Origin: Tyzzerella sp.
GTDB lineage: Bacteria > Bacillota > Clostridia > Lachnospirales > Lachnospiraceae
Reading direction: 5' to 3'
Assembly (NCBI GenBank): GCA_017465565.1
Contig: JAFTWA010000022.1
Coordinates: 55,827 to 119,826, forward strand
Length of the DNA stretch: 64,000 nt
Part shown: in pieces, positions 9,201 to 19,100 of the stretch
Position numbering within the stretch: the stretch's first letter is position 1
How the letters are laid out: each line of letters begins with the position of its first letter
Program-made: the position numbers and the translations under genes
The notes under the pieces: model-generated
Told to the model about the DNA's origin: nothing
The model's input: only the letters and a program-made list of their open reading frames with translations
Databases searched by the model: none

Positions 9201-11900
9201 GGAAATGATAGCAGTAACTATCGTAGATGGGTGATTAGCAAGAATAACCTGAAGAGCGGCTGGAATGAACTTTATCTGGATTTGGTAATGCCATCATATG
9301 ATGTGGGAAAACCTGATTTTACAGATGTAGATTACTTCAAGATTCATCAGGAAGTGGCAGATACCTATCAAGAAATGACAACGATTACAGATGATATTCG
9401 TCTGGTAAAACCAGAGGATATTGATGTTGATACAACAGACGGCATCATTACAACCTGTGACGATAAATTTAATGTAGAACTGAGATATGGTTCTGTTACG
9501 AAGGTAGAAGATGAGTTTAAGGAAGGCACTGGAGCATACAAGGCAAGCGGCGCAAATGTACTTCTTAACTATTTCACTTTGAAGAAAGCAGAAGATATTA
9601 CTGCTTATGAAAATGGTTATCTGCATCTCTGGTATTACATCGATAAACCAGAAGACCTGACTTCAGGATTGATTATTGACATTGGAAATGACAGTAGCAA
9701 TTGCCGTAGATGGATTATTCAGAAGGAAGCACTGGAAAGTGGCTGGAATGAATTCTATCTAGATATGGAGAATCCAGCATATAATGTGGGAACTCCAAAC
9801 TTTGCAGAGGTAGATTTCTTCAAGATTCATCAAGAACCTGCCGATGCATATAATCAGATAACATCTATCGTAGATGATATCCGCATGGTTGCAGAAGATG
9901 CGCTGGATGTGAGTGCAGAAAATGGAGTTATTTTAAGCGGTGACAGCAGAAAGAATATGACGTTGACGTATTCAAGCGCAAATCAGATGAGCATCACAAC
10001 TACAGAAACAGAATACAAAGTAGGAAGCGGAGCATTCAAGAGTGTAGGAACTGGTACAAACAGATGGGCTACAAGCTTTATTACTCCAGTGGATATTTCT
10101 GGATGCAATGCAGATGGTATTCATGTATGGCTTTATGTGGATGATCCGGCAAAGATTGACGGTGCACAAGTACATATTGAACTTGGAAGCAGCGGAAAGT
10201 TTGACGTAAATGAATATGAATGGGTTGTAGGTGGTCTCAGCAAAGGCTGGAACGAACTGCTCTTAGACTTTGAGAGTGCTGGAAAAGTGGGAACTGTCGA
10301 TTTGACAGAGATTAACTGGTTCCGTGTATTCGCTACAAGTAGAAGCGGTCAGGAAGCAACGATGATGGTAGACGATGTTCGTGCTGTGGAAATTACAGAG
10401 ACAGAGGAAGTAAAACTGCCAGGTAAGGTAATTTCAAATTGTGAAAGTACGAGTGAATATGGTGATGGCAGATATGGCGGCATCACAACGGAAAGTGGAA
10501 AGTATAAAGAAGGTACAGGTGCCTTTATAGCAACTGCTACAACCAGTGATGCGTTATTGAGTACATTTACGCTGACAAAAGCGGTAGATATGTCGGATTA
10601 TGCGGATGGATATTTACATTTATGGCTTTATATCGATAAACCAGATGGGTTGAATCAACATTTAGCAATAGACATTGGAAACAATAGTAGTAACTGTCAT
10701 AGATGGTATTTAAGAAAAGCCCAGTTAGAGAGTGGCTGGAATGAATTGTATCTAAGCATGACAAAAAACAAAACAAATGAATTGATTGAATACAACTGGT
10801 CAATGGGAACAACCGATTGGAGTAATGTAACATATTTCAAATTGCATAGTAACGGTAATCCTTCAGAAGCCGTTGTAACTATTGTAGATGATATTCGTGC
10901 AGTTCATTCTTTGCCGGATAAAATGATTACAAATTGTGACAATAAGAATGATTACAATAATAGGTACGGTACTGTAACAACAGAAAGTGGAAAGTATAAA
11001 GAAGGTACAGGTGCCTTTATAGCAACTGCTACAACCAGTGATGCGTTATTGAGTACATTTACGCTGACAAAAGCGGTAGATATGTCGGATTATACGGATG
11101 GATATTTACATTTATGGCTTTATATCGATAAACCAGATGGGTTGAATCAACATTTAGCAATAGACATTGGAAACAATAGTAGTAACTGTCATAGATGGTA
11201 TTTAAGAAAAACCCAGTTAGAGAGTGGCTGGAATGAATTGTATCTGAGCATGACAAAAAACAAAACAAATGAATTGATTGAATACAACTGGTCAATGGGA
11301 ACAACCGATTGGAGTAATGTAACTTATTTCAAGTTACATAGTAACGGTAATCCTTCAGAAGCTATTGTAACTATTGCAGATGATATTCGTGTAGCGCAGG
11401 TTCCAGACAAGATAATTGCAAACTGTGACAGCAAGAGTAATGTTAACCTGACTTGGGGATCTGTGGCAACGGGAGTTGGCGAATACAAGGAAGGGACAGG
11501 TGCATTTAAATCAAATGCAGCGAATGTTATGTTGAGTAATTTTACATTGAGCAAAGCAGTAAACTTATCAGAGTACGTGAATGGATACCTTCATCTTTCA
11601 GTTTATATAGATAATCCTGAAAATCTATGTGAATATTTGGTAGTAGATATAGGAAGTAGTTCATCGAAATGCCATAGATGGTATCTGAAAAAGGGACAAT
11701 TAGAGAGTGGCTGGAATGAATTGTATCTGGATTTGACGACAAATCAGACGGATACATTGGTTGCATATAATTGGGCAATAGGTGGAGATGCAGATTGGAA
11801 TAATGTAACTTATTTTAAACTTCATCAGAATCCAGGAACATTTAAAGCAATGACAGTTATTGTAGATGATATTCGTGCAGTTATTTACAAACCAGAATAG
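6255..11900 (+). CDS. Giant membrane-anchored protein with 11 tandem jelly-roll-like repeats
   Basis: 1881 residues. One transmembrane helix near residues 11-32 follows a short Lys-containing N-terminus, so the bulk should face outward. From about residue 71 to the end come 11 repeats of about 157-170 residues, starting near 71, 246, 413, 573, 736, 902, 1063, 1224, 1391, 1555 and 1718. Each unit runs: short strand with CDS/CDD, EYKEGTGAFKS, then GYLHLWLYIDKPE, a GNDSSNCRRW-type strand, SGWNELYLDL, YFKIHQ, and VDDIRxV at the end. This layout resembles carbohydrate-binding jelly-roll modules (CBM4/9/11 or galactose-binding-like). No catalytic domain is seen. Position in the operon suggests it captures glycan at the cell surface. 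The exact family is not recognised. Confidence 0.8.
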   Translation: MANNSSQKKNIIAIVILSLILVAAVIGIGIGLYNKSKPSIVATEEDTDISFTFYEEQEVDVENLSSHNDVGVMIIDGDDQTYFDGTLKNASVTRKKGEYVQGTGALAIGSFASGTSGTVNTYGCFEGVDISNYAEGSIHVSLYVSDTRYLGDTIIFELSSSGHWDVEEICWFIPPSVLKQGWNDLYLSMEDKIATGGDINLKSINFFRMFTSGTKVGLDVIIDCVYATNTAGMSLEKQAGYPASTKAGYLMDCDTLDGISSSGRVKITKAEGEYKEGKGAILVSNPDVNWVGTTLKTADISAYENGKLTFWLYVNKASYVKDGLITVELSSSGTWDQNEITWWLNGSDLKTGWNEVSLSMLTAVNSSKDRTQPIDLTKVNFFRIFGENCSSNLVVILDALRVVPATVIVPANGMILDCDSQENMEVTSNNTISVTNKAGEYKEGTGAFKNEGSGTAWWQVKMFDVLDISKYADGGIHLWLYVSDTSKLSSYMGIELGSGGKWDVNEYQWNLNKESLSNGWNELYLNFSTAAVTGGEPTLSAINWFRIYAECSGDLVAMVDDVHAVSASDGAKLPVISACDSMRDVNLLFGYVTAQEAEHKEGTGAFKSSASNVMLSYFKLIKPVDITEYLDGYLHIWFYIDKPEDLSNSLLVDIGNNSQNYRRWIIKKDSLESGWNELYLDLEMPSYDIGKPDLTNMDYFKIHQEVSADKTYKKLTAIVDDVRLVKPEDIDVNTTDGIITTCDDKFNVELLWGALATAEGEFKEGTGAYKSSGANVMLNYFTLKKAEDITAYKEGYFHLWYYIDKPEDLTSDLIIDLGNDSKHCRRWVVEKDNLVSGWNELYLDMENPEYDVKQDGVAVDFTAVDFFKVHQNPADTYQTIVSMVDDIRMVKAEDVTVTREEGVISDCDDTAGMTLKYGQITTVEKEHKEGTGAFISTKAEVRRCHFILKDSIDITEYLEGYLHLWFYIDKPENLSNSLLVDIGNDSSNYRRWVISKNNLKSGWNELYLDLVMPSYDVGKPDFTDVDYFKIHQEVADTYQEMTTITDDIRLVKPEDIDVDTTDGIITTCDDKFNVELRYGSVTKVEDEFKEGTGAYKASGANVLLNYFTLKKAEDITAYENGYLHLWYYIDKPEDLTSGLIIDIGNDSSNCRRWIIQKEALESGWNEFYLDMENPAYNVGTPNFAEVDFFKIHQEPADAYNQITSIVDDIRMVAEDALDVSAENGVILSGDSRKNMTLTYSSANQMSITTTETEYKVGSGAFKSVGTGTNRWATSFITPVDISGCNADGIHVWLYVDDPAKIDGAQVHIELGSSGKFDVNEYEWVVGGLSKGWNELLLDFESAGKVGTVDLTEINWFRVFATSRSGQEATMMVDDVRAVEITETEEVKLPGKVISNCESTSEYGDGRYGGITTESGKYKEGTGAFIATATTSDALLSTFTLTKAVDMSDYADGYLHLWLYIDKPDGLNQHLAIDIGNNSSNCHRWYLRKAQLESGWNELYLSMTKNKTNELIEYNWSMGTTDWSNVTYFKLHSNGNPSEAVVTIVDDIRAVHSLPDKMITNCDNKNDYNNRYGTVTTESGKYKEGTGAFIATATTSDALLSTFTLTKAVDMSDYTDGYLHLWLYIDKPDGLNQHLAIDIGNNSSNCHRWYLRKTQLESGWNELYLSMTKNKTNELIEYNWSMGTTDWSNVTYFKLHSNGNPSEAIVTIADDIRVAQVPDKIIANCDSKSNVNLTWGSVATGVGEYKEGTGAFKSNAANVMLSNFTLSKAVNLSEYVNGYLHLSVYIDNPENLCEYLVVDIGSSSSKCHRWYLKKGQLESGWNELYLDLTTNQTDTLVAYNWAIGGDADWNNVTYFKLHQNPGTFKAMTVIVDDIRAVIYKPE
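10489..11392 (+). repeat. Recent tandem duplication of one repeat unit (period 492 bp)
   Basis: Bases about 10489-10900 and 10981-11392, coding for repeats 9 and 10 of the giant protein, are nearly identical at the DNA level with an offset of exactly 492 bp (164 codons). I count about ten substitutions and no indels. Other repeats are far more diverged, so this copy arose recently or was homogenised by recombination. Confidence 0.88.
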
Positions 11901-11912
11901 GAGATTCACGTT

Positions 11913-13004
11913 TTGAAAAGGATAATTGCATTATTCATATCAACCATATTATTACTTAGTATTGCTGCATGCGGGACTTTTAGTCCCGCTGCAGAATCCA
12001 ATACTCCCCTGGAGCAGGATAAAGTGACAGAAGCAGATAACGAAGAAACCGACGAAGAAGATACGGATGTTCTAGAAGCACTGCCAGATGTCGTAATCAC
12101 AAACGGTGATAGCACGGACGGAATAGAACTGCTATTTGGCTCTGTTACCACAACAGAGGGAGAGTATAAAGAAGGAAGTGGTGCGTTCAAATCAGCGGAG
12201 GCAGACGTGAAGAGACTCCATTTTTTTCTGAATAATCCAGTAAATATTACAGAATATTTGAATGGCTATCTGTATCTCAAATTCTGTATCGACAAACCGG
12301 ACAACCTGGAAACAGGGCTGATTGTGGATATCGGAACAGACAGTACCAACTGTCGAAGGTGGCTGATTGCCAAAGAAGATTTGAAAAGTGGTTGGAACGA
12401 ACTTTGTTTGGGATTGTCAGTTGGGAAATACGAGTATGATGTAGGAAGTCCCGATTTGACGAATTTGGTCTATGTCAAGATACATCAGTATGTAAGCAAC
12501 AGTGGAGCTTATAAAAGAATGATTACCATTGTGGATGATATTCGTGTGATGGAGAACCTGCCAGGACAGGCGATTACAAATTGTGACAGTACTGATGAAC
12601 TTGCACTAAAGCATGGTTTGCTTACCACGGAAACAAGAGAATTCAAAGAAGGGGAAGGTGCATTCGCCTCTTTTGGAGCAGAGATTGTAAGAACAGAAAT
12701 GACATTAAATAAGCCGATAGATATTACAGAGTATGCGGGTGGACTGCTTCACCTCTGGCTGTATATTGATAATCGGGACAAACTGCAAAGTAGTCTTACG
12801 GTGGAACTTGGCAGCGACTCGGAGAATTGTTATCAATGGACCATTCCAAAAGAAAACTTGAAAAATGATTGGAATGAACTCTATCTGGATTTGGATGAGT
12901 CGTTAAAAATCGAAGAGATAACGTATTTCAGACTACTGCAAAATGAAGACAACAATGAAAATATAACAGTCATCGTGGACGATATACGTGTCGTGAAAGA
13001 CTGA
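11913..13004 (+). CDS. Lipoprotein with two repeats of the same jelly-roll-like type
   Basis: 363 residues with a lipobox IAAC (Cys at residue 20), an acidic Glu/Asp-rich linker to about residue 55, and two units of the repeat found 11 times in the preceding protein. The same landmarks are present: GEYKEGSGAFKS, SGWNEL and VDDIRV, then EFKEGEGAFAS, NDWNELYLDL and VDDIRVV. The start is TTG at 11913, preceded by AGGAG 9 nt upstream; no suitable ATG is near. It begins 12 nt after the giant gene and so is co-translated. It may be a smaller surface glycan-binding partner. No catalytic motif is visible. Confidence 0.8.
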   Translation: MKRIIALFISTILLLSIAACGTFSPAAESNTPLEQDKVTEADNEETDEEDTDVLEALPDVVITNGDSTDGIELLFGSVTTTEGEYKEGSGAFKSAEADVKRLHFFLNNPVNITEYLNGYLYLKFCIDKPDNLETGLIVDIGTDSTNCRRWLIAKEDLKSGWNELCLGLSVGKYEYDVGSPDLTNLVYVKIHQYVSNSGAYKRMITIVDDIRVMENLPGQAITNCDSTDELALKHGLLTTETREFKEGEGAFASFGAEIVRTEMTLNKPIDITEYAGGLLHLWLYIDNRDKLQSSLTVELGSDSENCYQWTIPKENLKNDWNELYLDLDESLKIEEITYFRLLQNEDNNENITVIVDDIRVVKD

Positions 13005-13043
13005 ATGTGAGAAAACGATGAAATAGAAAAAGGAGAGAAGCAT

Positions 13044-14363
13044 ATGTGTAAAAAAATAGTTGCATTGTTATTGGCAATGGCGATGGTATTTAGTCTCACT
13101 GCATGTGGAGGAGGTAGCAGTTCAGGTAAAGAAGGCTCTCAAAGCAATTCAGATGAACTGGACTGGACAGCCGGTGCTGACGCAGAGGGAGGAGAAGTGA
13201 CGATTCGCTTTTCTACATGGCGTAAGAGCGATGAAGCTTATTTTCAAGAAATCATCAAACGTTTTGAAGAAAAATACGATTGGATTGATGTAGAATTAGA
13301 AATCACTCCAGACGCATCCGCTTATTATACCAATCTGCAGGCAGATTTGATTGGAGGAACGGCACCAGACGTGTTCGATATGCATTCTGGTGACACGATG
13401 GTAACTTATATTGATAACGGAATGATAGCGCCACAGACAGATTTCGATTATATGGCAAATTACAGCGATACGGGAAAGACAGCGACTTCTTTAGATGGAG
13501 AAAACTATGGATTTCTGATTGCTTATAACTACTTTGGGCTGTTATATAACAAAGAAATATTCAACAAGGTTGGAGTAACTGCGCCTACAACACCAGATGA
13601 ATTGGTTGACGTAGTAAATAAACTGAGAGATGCAGGCTATGATGGTATCATTTATCCAGGCAAAACAAACGGCGTTGGAATTGGAAGTGCGATTCAGTTA
13701 GGAAGCATGGGAACAGAGAATTACGCAACATTGCGCAAAGGTATTGATGATGGTTCTGTTGTTGATATTTCAACTGCAGAAGGCGTGACAGAAGCATTTA
13801 ATACGCTGGTTACATATACGAAGAATAACGTTTATTACAATGCATACAGAGGAATTGTGTACGAGACAGGAATGACTTTATTTGCGCAGGAGAAATCAGC
13901 GCTTGTTTATTCTGGGTCTTATGTTTACGGAGAACAAGATACCTATTTCCCAGAGATTGAAGCTGGATTCTTCCCAATTCCTACTTATGCGAACAATGGG
14001 CTCTGCTATGCAGAAGGTGCGCAGGTAAGCTGTATCAATGCTGCTGGAGCTAATCTTGGCGCAGCAAAACTCTGGGTTGAATTTTTAGCTACACCAGAAA
14101 TTTCTGAGTATTACTGCTCAAATGCAAAAATGTTCAGCACTATCGCTGAGGTAGAACCACAATTTGAAGAAATGGAAATGATTAAAAATGCATGTAGCGG
14201 TTACGCAATCAAGCCATTGGAGAAATTTGATAACGAAATGTACTGGATGTCAGGTTTGGAAAAGATTTATGAAGCGACTATATATGATGGTACAGAAGAC
14301 ATTGAGGGATTAATCAGAGTGTATAGAAGCCAATTAGAAGAATATGACTTAGCAAACCAATAG
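13044..14363 (+). CDS. Sugar ABC importer, substrate-binding lipoprotein (family 1)
   Basis: 439 residues with lipobox LTAC (Cys at residue 21) and a Gly/Ser linker. The mature part is a family 1 extracellular solute-binding protein of the CUT1 class: VTIRFSTWRKSDEAYF as first strand, EKYDWIDVELE, then GGTAPDVFDMHSGDT, and YNYFGLLYNKEIFNKVG near residue 160. It should bind the oligosaccharide delivered by the surface proteins and hand it to the two permeases that follow with gaps of 12 and 11 nt. AAAAAGGAGAGAAGCAT before the ATG is a strong ribosome binding site. Confidence 0.93.
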   Translation: MCKKIVALLLAMAMVFSLTACGGGSSSGKEGSQSNSDELDWTAGADAEGGEVTIRFSTWRKSDEAYFQEIIKRFEEKYDWIDVELEITPDASAYYTNLQADLIGGTAPDVFDMHSGDTMVTYIDNGMIAPQTDFDYMANYSDTGKTATSLDGENYGFLIAYNYFGLLYNKEIFNKVGVTAPTTPDELVDVVNKLRDAGYDGIIYPGKTNGVGIGSAIQLGSMGTENYATLRKGIDDGSVVDISTAEGVTEAFNTLVTYTKNNVYYNAYRGIVYETGMTLFAQEKSALVYSGSYVYGEQDTYFPEIEAGFFPIPTYANNGLCYAEGAQVSCINAAGANLGAAKLWVEFLATPEISEYYCSNAKMFSTIAEVEPQFEEMEMIKNACSGYAIKPLEKFDNEMYWMSGLEKIYEATIYDGTEDIEGLIRVYRSQLEEYDLANQ

Positions 14364-14375
14364 GGGGCAAGCGTA

Positions 14376-15302
14376 ATGACTGGTAAGAATATATTACAGA
14401 TTGCAAGAAAGAAATACAATAAGAAATGGAAGTATATTTTGGTTACACTGCCAATTCTGTTCTTTTACGTACTTTTTTCTATCTATCCGAATCTCAAAGT
14501 GTTTCCAATGTCGTTTTATGACTGGAGTCCGATTAGCTCCATTAAAACATTTGTGGGATGGGAAAACTATAACTTGTTGTTCAACATAAAACGAGACCTT
14601 ACGGTGGAACGACTAGGGAACACGCTGATGTATGTGGCGGGATTGTTTGTGATACAGACAATTCTGGCACTGGTATTGGCGCTTGTCTTACAGAAGAATA
14701 CCAGGAAAAATACTTTTTTCCGCGCCTATTTCTTTTTGCCAATGGTATTTTCTACTACCATGGTAAGTATGATATGGGCATATATGTATGACCCGAATCT
14801 GGGAATTATCAATACAATACTGGGTGTATTTGGTGTGGAAGGATATCCGGGAACCGATTTCTTTGCGCAGAATGCACAGGCGATTTTGTGTATCGTTTTC
14901 GTTCATATCTGGGCAAACATTGGATATCCATTGACGATACTGGTCTCAGGCTTAAATACAATCTCCGGTGATTTAGGAGAAGCGGCAAAGATAGATGGGG
15001 CAAACAACTGGCAAACATTTAAGAGTATTACGTTTCCGCTTTTGCTTCCAACCTTGTTCCGTCTCTCTCTGCTTACCGTTACGACGGGTACACTGGCAAG
15101 TGACTATGTAGTTATGATTGGAACTAGAACTGGTTCGGTTCCGTACGAAACTCTGGCATCGTGGATGTACAAATCTACCGCATACTCTACAAATTACGGT
15201 ATGACTTCCGCGCTTGGTGTAATTATGTTTATCATCCTATCCATCGCGAGTCTGGTGCAGTTTGTTGCCATTCAGAAGATAGAGAATAAGATTTTGGGAT
15301 AG
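14376..15302 (+). CDS. Sugar ABC importer permease 1 (CUT1, MalF/LplB-like)
   Basis: 308 residues with about six transmembrane helices. The cytoplasmic loop contacting the ATPase carries the EAA motif of the family, EAAKIDGANNWQTFKSITFP, near residue 200. It pairs with the second permease to form the membrane channel of the importer. AGGGGGCAAGCG precedes the ATG. No ATP-binding subunit gene is present in the locus, so the importer probably uses a shared MsmK/UgpC-type ATPase encoded elsewhere, as is usual for CUT1 systems of Firmicutes. Confidence 0.93.
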   Translation: MTGKNILQIARKKYNKKWKYILVTLPILFFYVLFSIYPNLKVFPMSFYDWSPISSIKTFVGWENYNLLFNIKRDLTVERLGNTLMYVAGLFVIQTILALVLALVLQKNTRKNTFFRAYFFLPMVFSTTMVSMIWAYMYDPNLGIINTILGVFGVEGYPGTDFFAQNAQAILCIVFVHIWANIGYPLTILVSGLNTISGDLGEAAKIDGANNWQTFKSITFPLLLPTLFRLSLLTVTTGTLASDYVVMIGTRTGSVPYETLASWMYKSTAYSTNYGMTSALGVIMFIILSIASLVQFVAIQKIENKILG

Positions 15303-15313
15303 GAGTGTATAGA

Positions 15314-16150
15314 ATGAAAAGAAAGAAAAGAAAAGGTTCGCTTTTAAATGTGATTGGAGATTCGATAGTATACATATATGGTCTGATATTGACGCTTCCT
15401 TTGTTTTTTGCGATAATTACGGCCTTTAAAAGCGAACAGGAAAGAATAAAAAATCCAATTGGACTGCCAGAAAGCTTTAGTTTTAATAATTTTGTTGATG
15501 CATGGGTAGATGGCAATATGCTGAATGCAGCCAAAAACAGTATCATCATCACCGTTGGCACTGTCATATTGCAGCTGGTTTTCGTCATTATTGTGTCCTA
15601 TGCATTGAATTGTATTCGCGATACCAAGATTGGTGTGGCGCTGTATATGCTGGTTTTATGTGGACTGTTTATTCCAGGTACTGGTGGTGTTACGAAGCTT
15701 ATGATGCGTCGTGAGATGGGACTTTACAATAATTTGTGGGGCGAAATATTTGTAGGCGCCTTTAGTATTACTATGGGAGTCTTCCTTGTCAGTGGTTTTC
15801 TTAGAACCCTGCCAGGAGATTTGGAGGAAGCAGCAAGGATTGATGGTGCTTCTGATACACAGATATGTTTTCGTATTATTACGCCAGTAATTAAGCCGTC
15901 TTTAGCGACCATTGCAATTTTGACCTTTACAAGTGCATGGAACAGTGCCTTGGGGCCAATGCTGACGTTGCGAGACAAAAGCTTACATACGATTCCAATG
16001 GTATTGCTGCTCAATTACTCGACGGAATACTCTATGAAATATACGACGCTGTTTGCAGGAGTTATTATGACTTCTATACCGGTTATTATTTTTTACTGTA
16101 TCAATCAGAAGCATTTTGTTTCTGCGTTGGCAGGCAGCGTGAAGGGATAA
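15314..16150 (+). CDS. Sugar ABC importer permease 2 (CUT1, MalG/YtcP-like)
   Basis: 278 residues with six predicted transmembrane helices and the EAA loop EAARIDGASDTQICFRIITP near residue 170. It is the second half of the channel. An in-frame GTG at 15305 lies inside the AGGAG sequence; the ATG at 15314 stands 8 nt after it and is the better start. The gene begins 11 nt after permease 1 and is followed 15 nt later by the GH38 gene, consistent with import being tied to cytoplasmic digestion. Confidence 0.92.
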   Translation: MKRKKRKGSLLNVIGDSIVYIYGLILTLPLFFAIITAFKSEQERIKNPIGLPESFSFNNFVDAWVDGNMLNAAKNSIIITVGTVILQLVFVIIVSYALNCIRDTKIGVALYMLVLCGLFIPGTGGVTKLMMRREMGLYNNLWGEIFVGAFSITMGVFLVSGFLRTLPGDLEEAARIDGASDTQICFRIITPVIKPSLATIAILTFTSAWNSALGPMLTLRDKSLHTIPMVLLLNYSTEYSMKYTTLFAGVIMTSIPVIIFYCINQKHFVSALAGSVKG

Positions 16151-16165
16151 TAGAAGGGAAATAAT

Positions 16166-19100
16166 ATGTTTTTTATAGAAAACAAGCTGAGAAAGAGAAC
16201 GGCAGAATTAGCAGAAAGAAGATACTTTGAACATAAGTGCATTGCTCCTTTCACTTCTATGGAAGGAACCATGTCTGTTGATGAAAGCAACATCACGCTT
16301 CCTGAAAGAATCGAAGGTGGTACCTTCGATATGAACGATATGTTTATTGGACGTGATTGCTATCTGTGGCTAGAAAAGAAAATTGTATTTCCAGAAGCGA
16401 AGGAAGGCTGCGAAGTAGTCGGTCTGTTTAATTTTGGGGAAACAGGACCGGGAGGAAATAGTGGTTTTGAATCCCTGCTTTATCTGGACAGACATCCATA
16501 TCAGGGTGTAGATACAAATCATAGAGAGGTTGTCTTTTCTGGCATGGCTGGCAAACAAGCAACCATTAGTTTTATGCTTTGGACTGGTCTGGAGGGGGAT
16601 AGCGGAAAGCGTACCTTCTATCACCAGTGCAAGCAGGCAGATATTGCATATTTACATAAGAAAACAGATGAACTTTATTACTTTGCTCGTGCGATTATGG
16701 AGACGCTGGAATATATCAATCAGAATGATGAACAGTATGCCAATCTAGTGACAGCGCTAGACAGAGCATTCATTGTCATTGATTGGGACGGTGAAGATTT
16801 CTACAAAACAGTAGAAGACGCGCATAGTATTTTGATGGCGGAACTGGAACGTCTGGAGAAGCATACAGATGTGACGGTCAATGTGGTGGGACATACCCAC
16901 ATCGATGTAGCGTGGCTTTGGAGATTGAAGCATACGAGAGAGAAGGCACAGCGTTCTTTCTCGACCGTGCTTCGCTTGATGGAGCAGTACGATGAATACA
17001 TTTTCTTGCAGACACAGCCACAATTATATAAATACATCAAGGAAGACTGTCCAGAGCTTTATGCGAGAATCAAGGAACGCATTGCGGAAGGCAGATGGGA
17101 AGCTGATGGCGGTATGTGGGTAGAAGCAGACTGCAATCTGTCTTCGGGAGAAGCATTGGTGCGCCAGTTTTTGCATGGAACGCGTTTCATGGAGCAGGAG
17201 TTTGGAAAGAAATGTGAATATCTGTGGCTACCGGATGTGTTTGGCTATAGCTGGGCTCTGCCACAGATTTTAAAGCAATGTGAACTAGACACCTTTATGA
17301 CAACGAAAATCAGTTGGAATCAGTTCAATACCATTCCGAATGACCTGTTCAAATGGAGAGGAATTGACGGAACAGAGATTCTAACATATTTCATTGAAAC
17401 CCCAGAGGTAGGGTTTCAGTTTGATGAAAGATTTTCTACTTACAATGGTTACGTAGAACCAAGAACTGTTGTTGGTAGTTGGACAAAGTTTAAGAATAAG
17501 GATTTGAGTCGTGACACTTTGATTTCCTATGGTTTTGGCGATGGCGGCGGTGGCGTGAACCGTGATATGTTAGAGTACCGCCGTGCTATGGACAAACTCC
17601 CAGGTCTGCCGAATGTAAAGCAGACAAGAGCGGGCGATTTCTTTCAGAAAATGCATAGTAACGTGGATAATACAGACCGCTATGTTCATACATGGGATGG
17701 CGAACTTTATCTGGAATATCACAGAGGAACATATACGACTCAAGGCTATAATAAGAAGATGAATCGTTATCTCGAAAATAAATTAGCTCAGATTGAATGG
17801 CTTTCTTCTATGGCATACATTCTTGGTGGTGAATATGCTGCTAAACAGTTACATGATGCGTGGGAGGGTGTTCTTTTACATCAGTTCCATGATATTATCC
17901 CAGGTTCGTCTATTCATGAAGTATATGAAGATTCCCATGTGAATTATGCGAAAGCAGAAGCACAGGCGGATGAGGCAAAGGATATTGCACTACGTACATT
18001 GATTTCAGAGGAAGAGCATACCTACACCGTATATTCCACGAATAGTTTTGGTGGGAAAGAACTGGTACTGATTCCAGAAACGGAAGAAGGTATTTTCATA
18101 GATGAAGCTGGTAACGTATTGGAAGCCCAAAAGTGTGAGCAAGGATACGAAGTCTTGGTGGATGTGAAGCCATTTGCGGTGGTTACTGTGACTTTTGAGC
18201 AAGGAGACGCGAAAGAACCTGTGAAAGATGATGTGAAAACAATACCATTTCGAATGGAAGGAAGCACTTTGGAAACGCCATGGTACACGATTGTTTGGAA
18301 CGAAGGCGGTCAACTAACGCAGATTTTTGATAAAGAAGCAAAACGAAATGTCTTGAAAGAAGGACAGGAAGGAAATGTTCTTGAAATCTTCGAAGATAAA
18401 CCGATGGATTTTGAGGCATGGGATATTGATATTTTCTACATTGAAAAGATGCAGAAAGTCCATGTGACAGAAATGCCAGAACTAGTGGAAAATGGTCTGC
18501 TAAAAGCGGTGGTGCGATTCGTATATAAATATCATTTATCTGATATTACGCAGGATATGATTGTTTACAAGGATTCCAAGAGAATCGATTTTAAAACACA
18601 TGTAGATTGGCATGAATCACACAAACTTTTGAAAGTTGCATTTTATACGGATATCCGCAGTACCAAGGCAACCTATGATATTCAGTTTGGTCATGTAGAG
18701 CGTCCGACACATTGGAACAACAGTTGGGACTGGGCGAGGTTTGAAGTCTGCGGACACAAGTGGGCAGATCTCTCGGAAACAGGATATGGTGTCAGTCTTT
18801 TGAATGATTGTAAGTACGGTCACAGTATCAAGGATAATGCCATGAAATTAAGTCTGCTTAAAAGTTCCAAATATCCAGACAAAGAGGCGGATATGGGAGA
18901 GCATGATTTTACCTACGCACTGTATCCGCATATTGGTGCAGTTACAGAGGGCGGTACCATTGAGGAAGCGAATCGCTTAAATCTGCCAGCACAAGTAGCG
19001 GCGGGGGCGTTTACAGACCAGCGAACAATTGTAAAAGTATCTTCAAGTGGTGTGCAGATAGACGCTGTGAAAAAAGCAGAAGACGAAGATTGCCTGATTG

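Noticed and set aside
6998-11909. Numerous minus-strand open frames opposite the giant repeat gene
   Set aside because: They recur in register with the repeats (for example two near-identical ones at 10567 and 11059) and have no ribosome binding sites; shadows of the coding strand.
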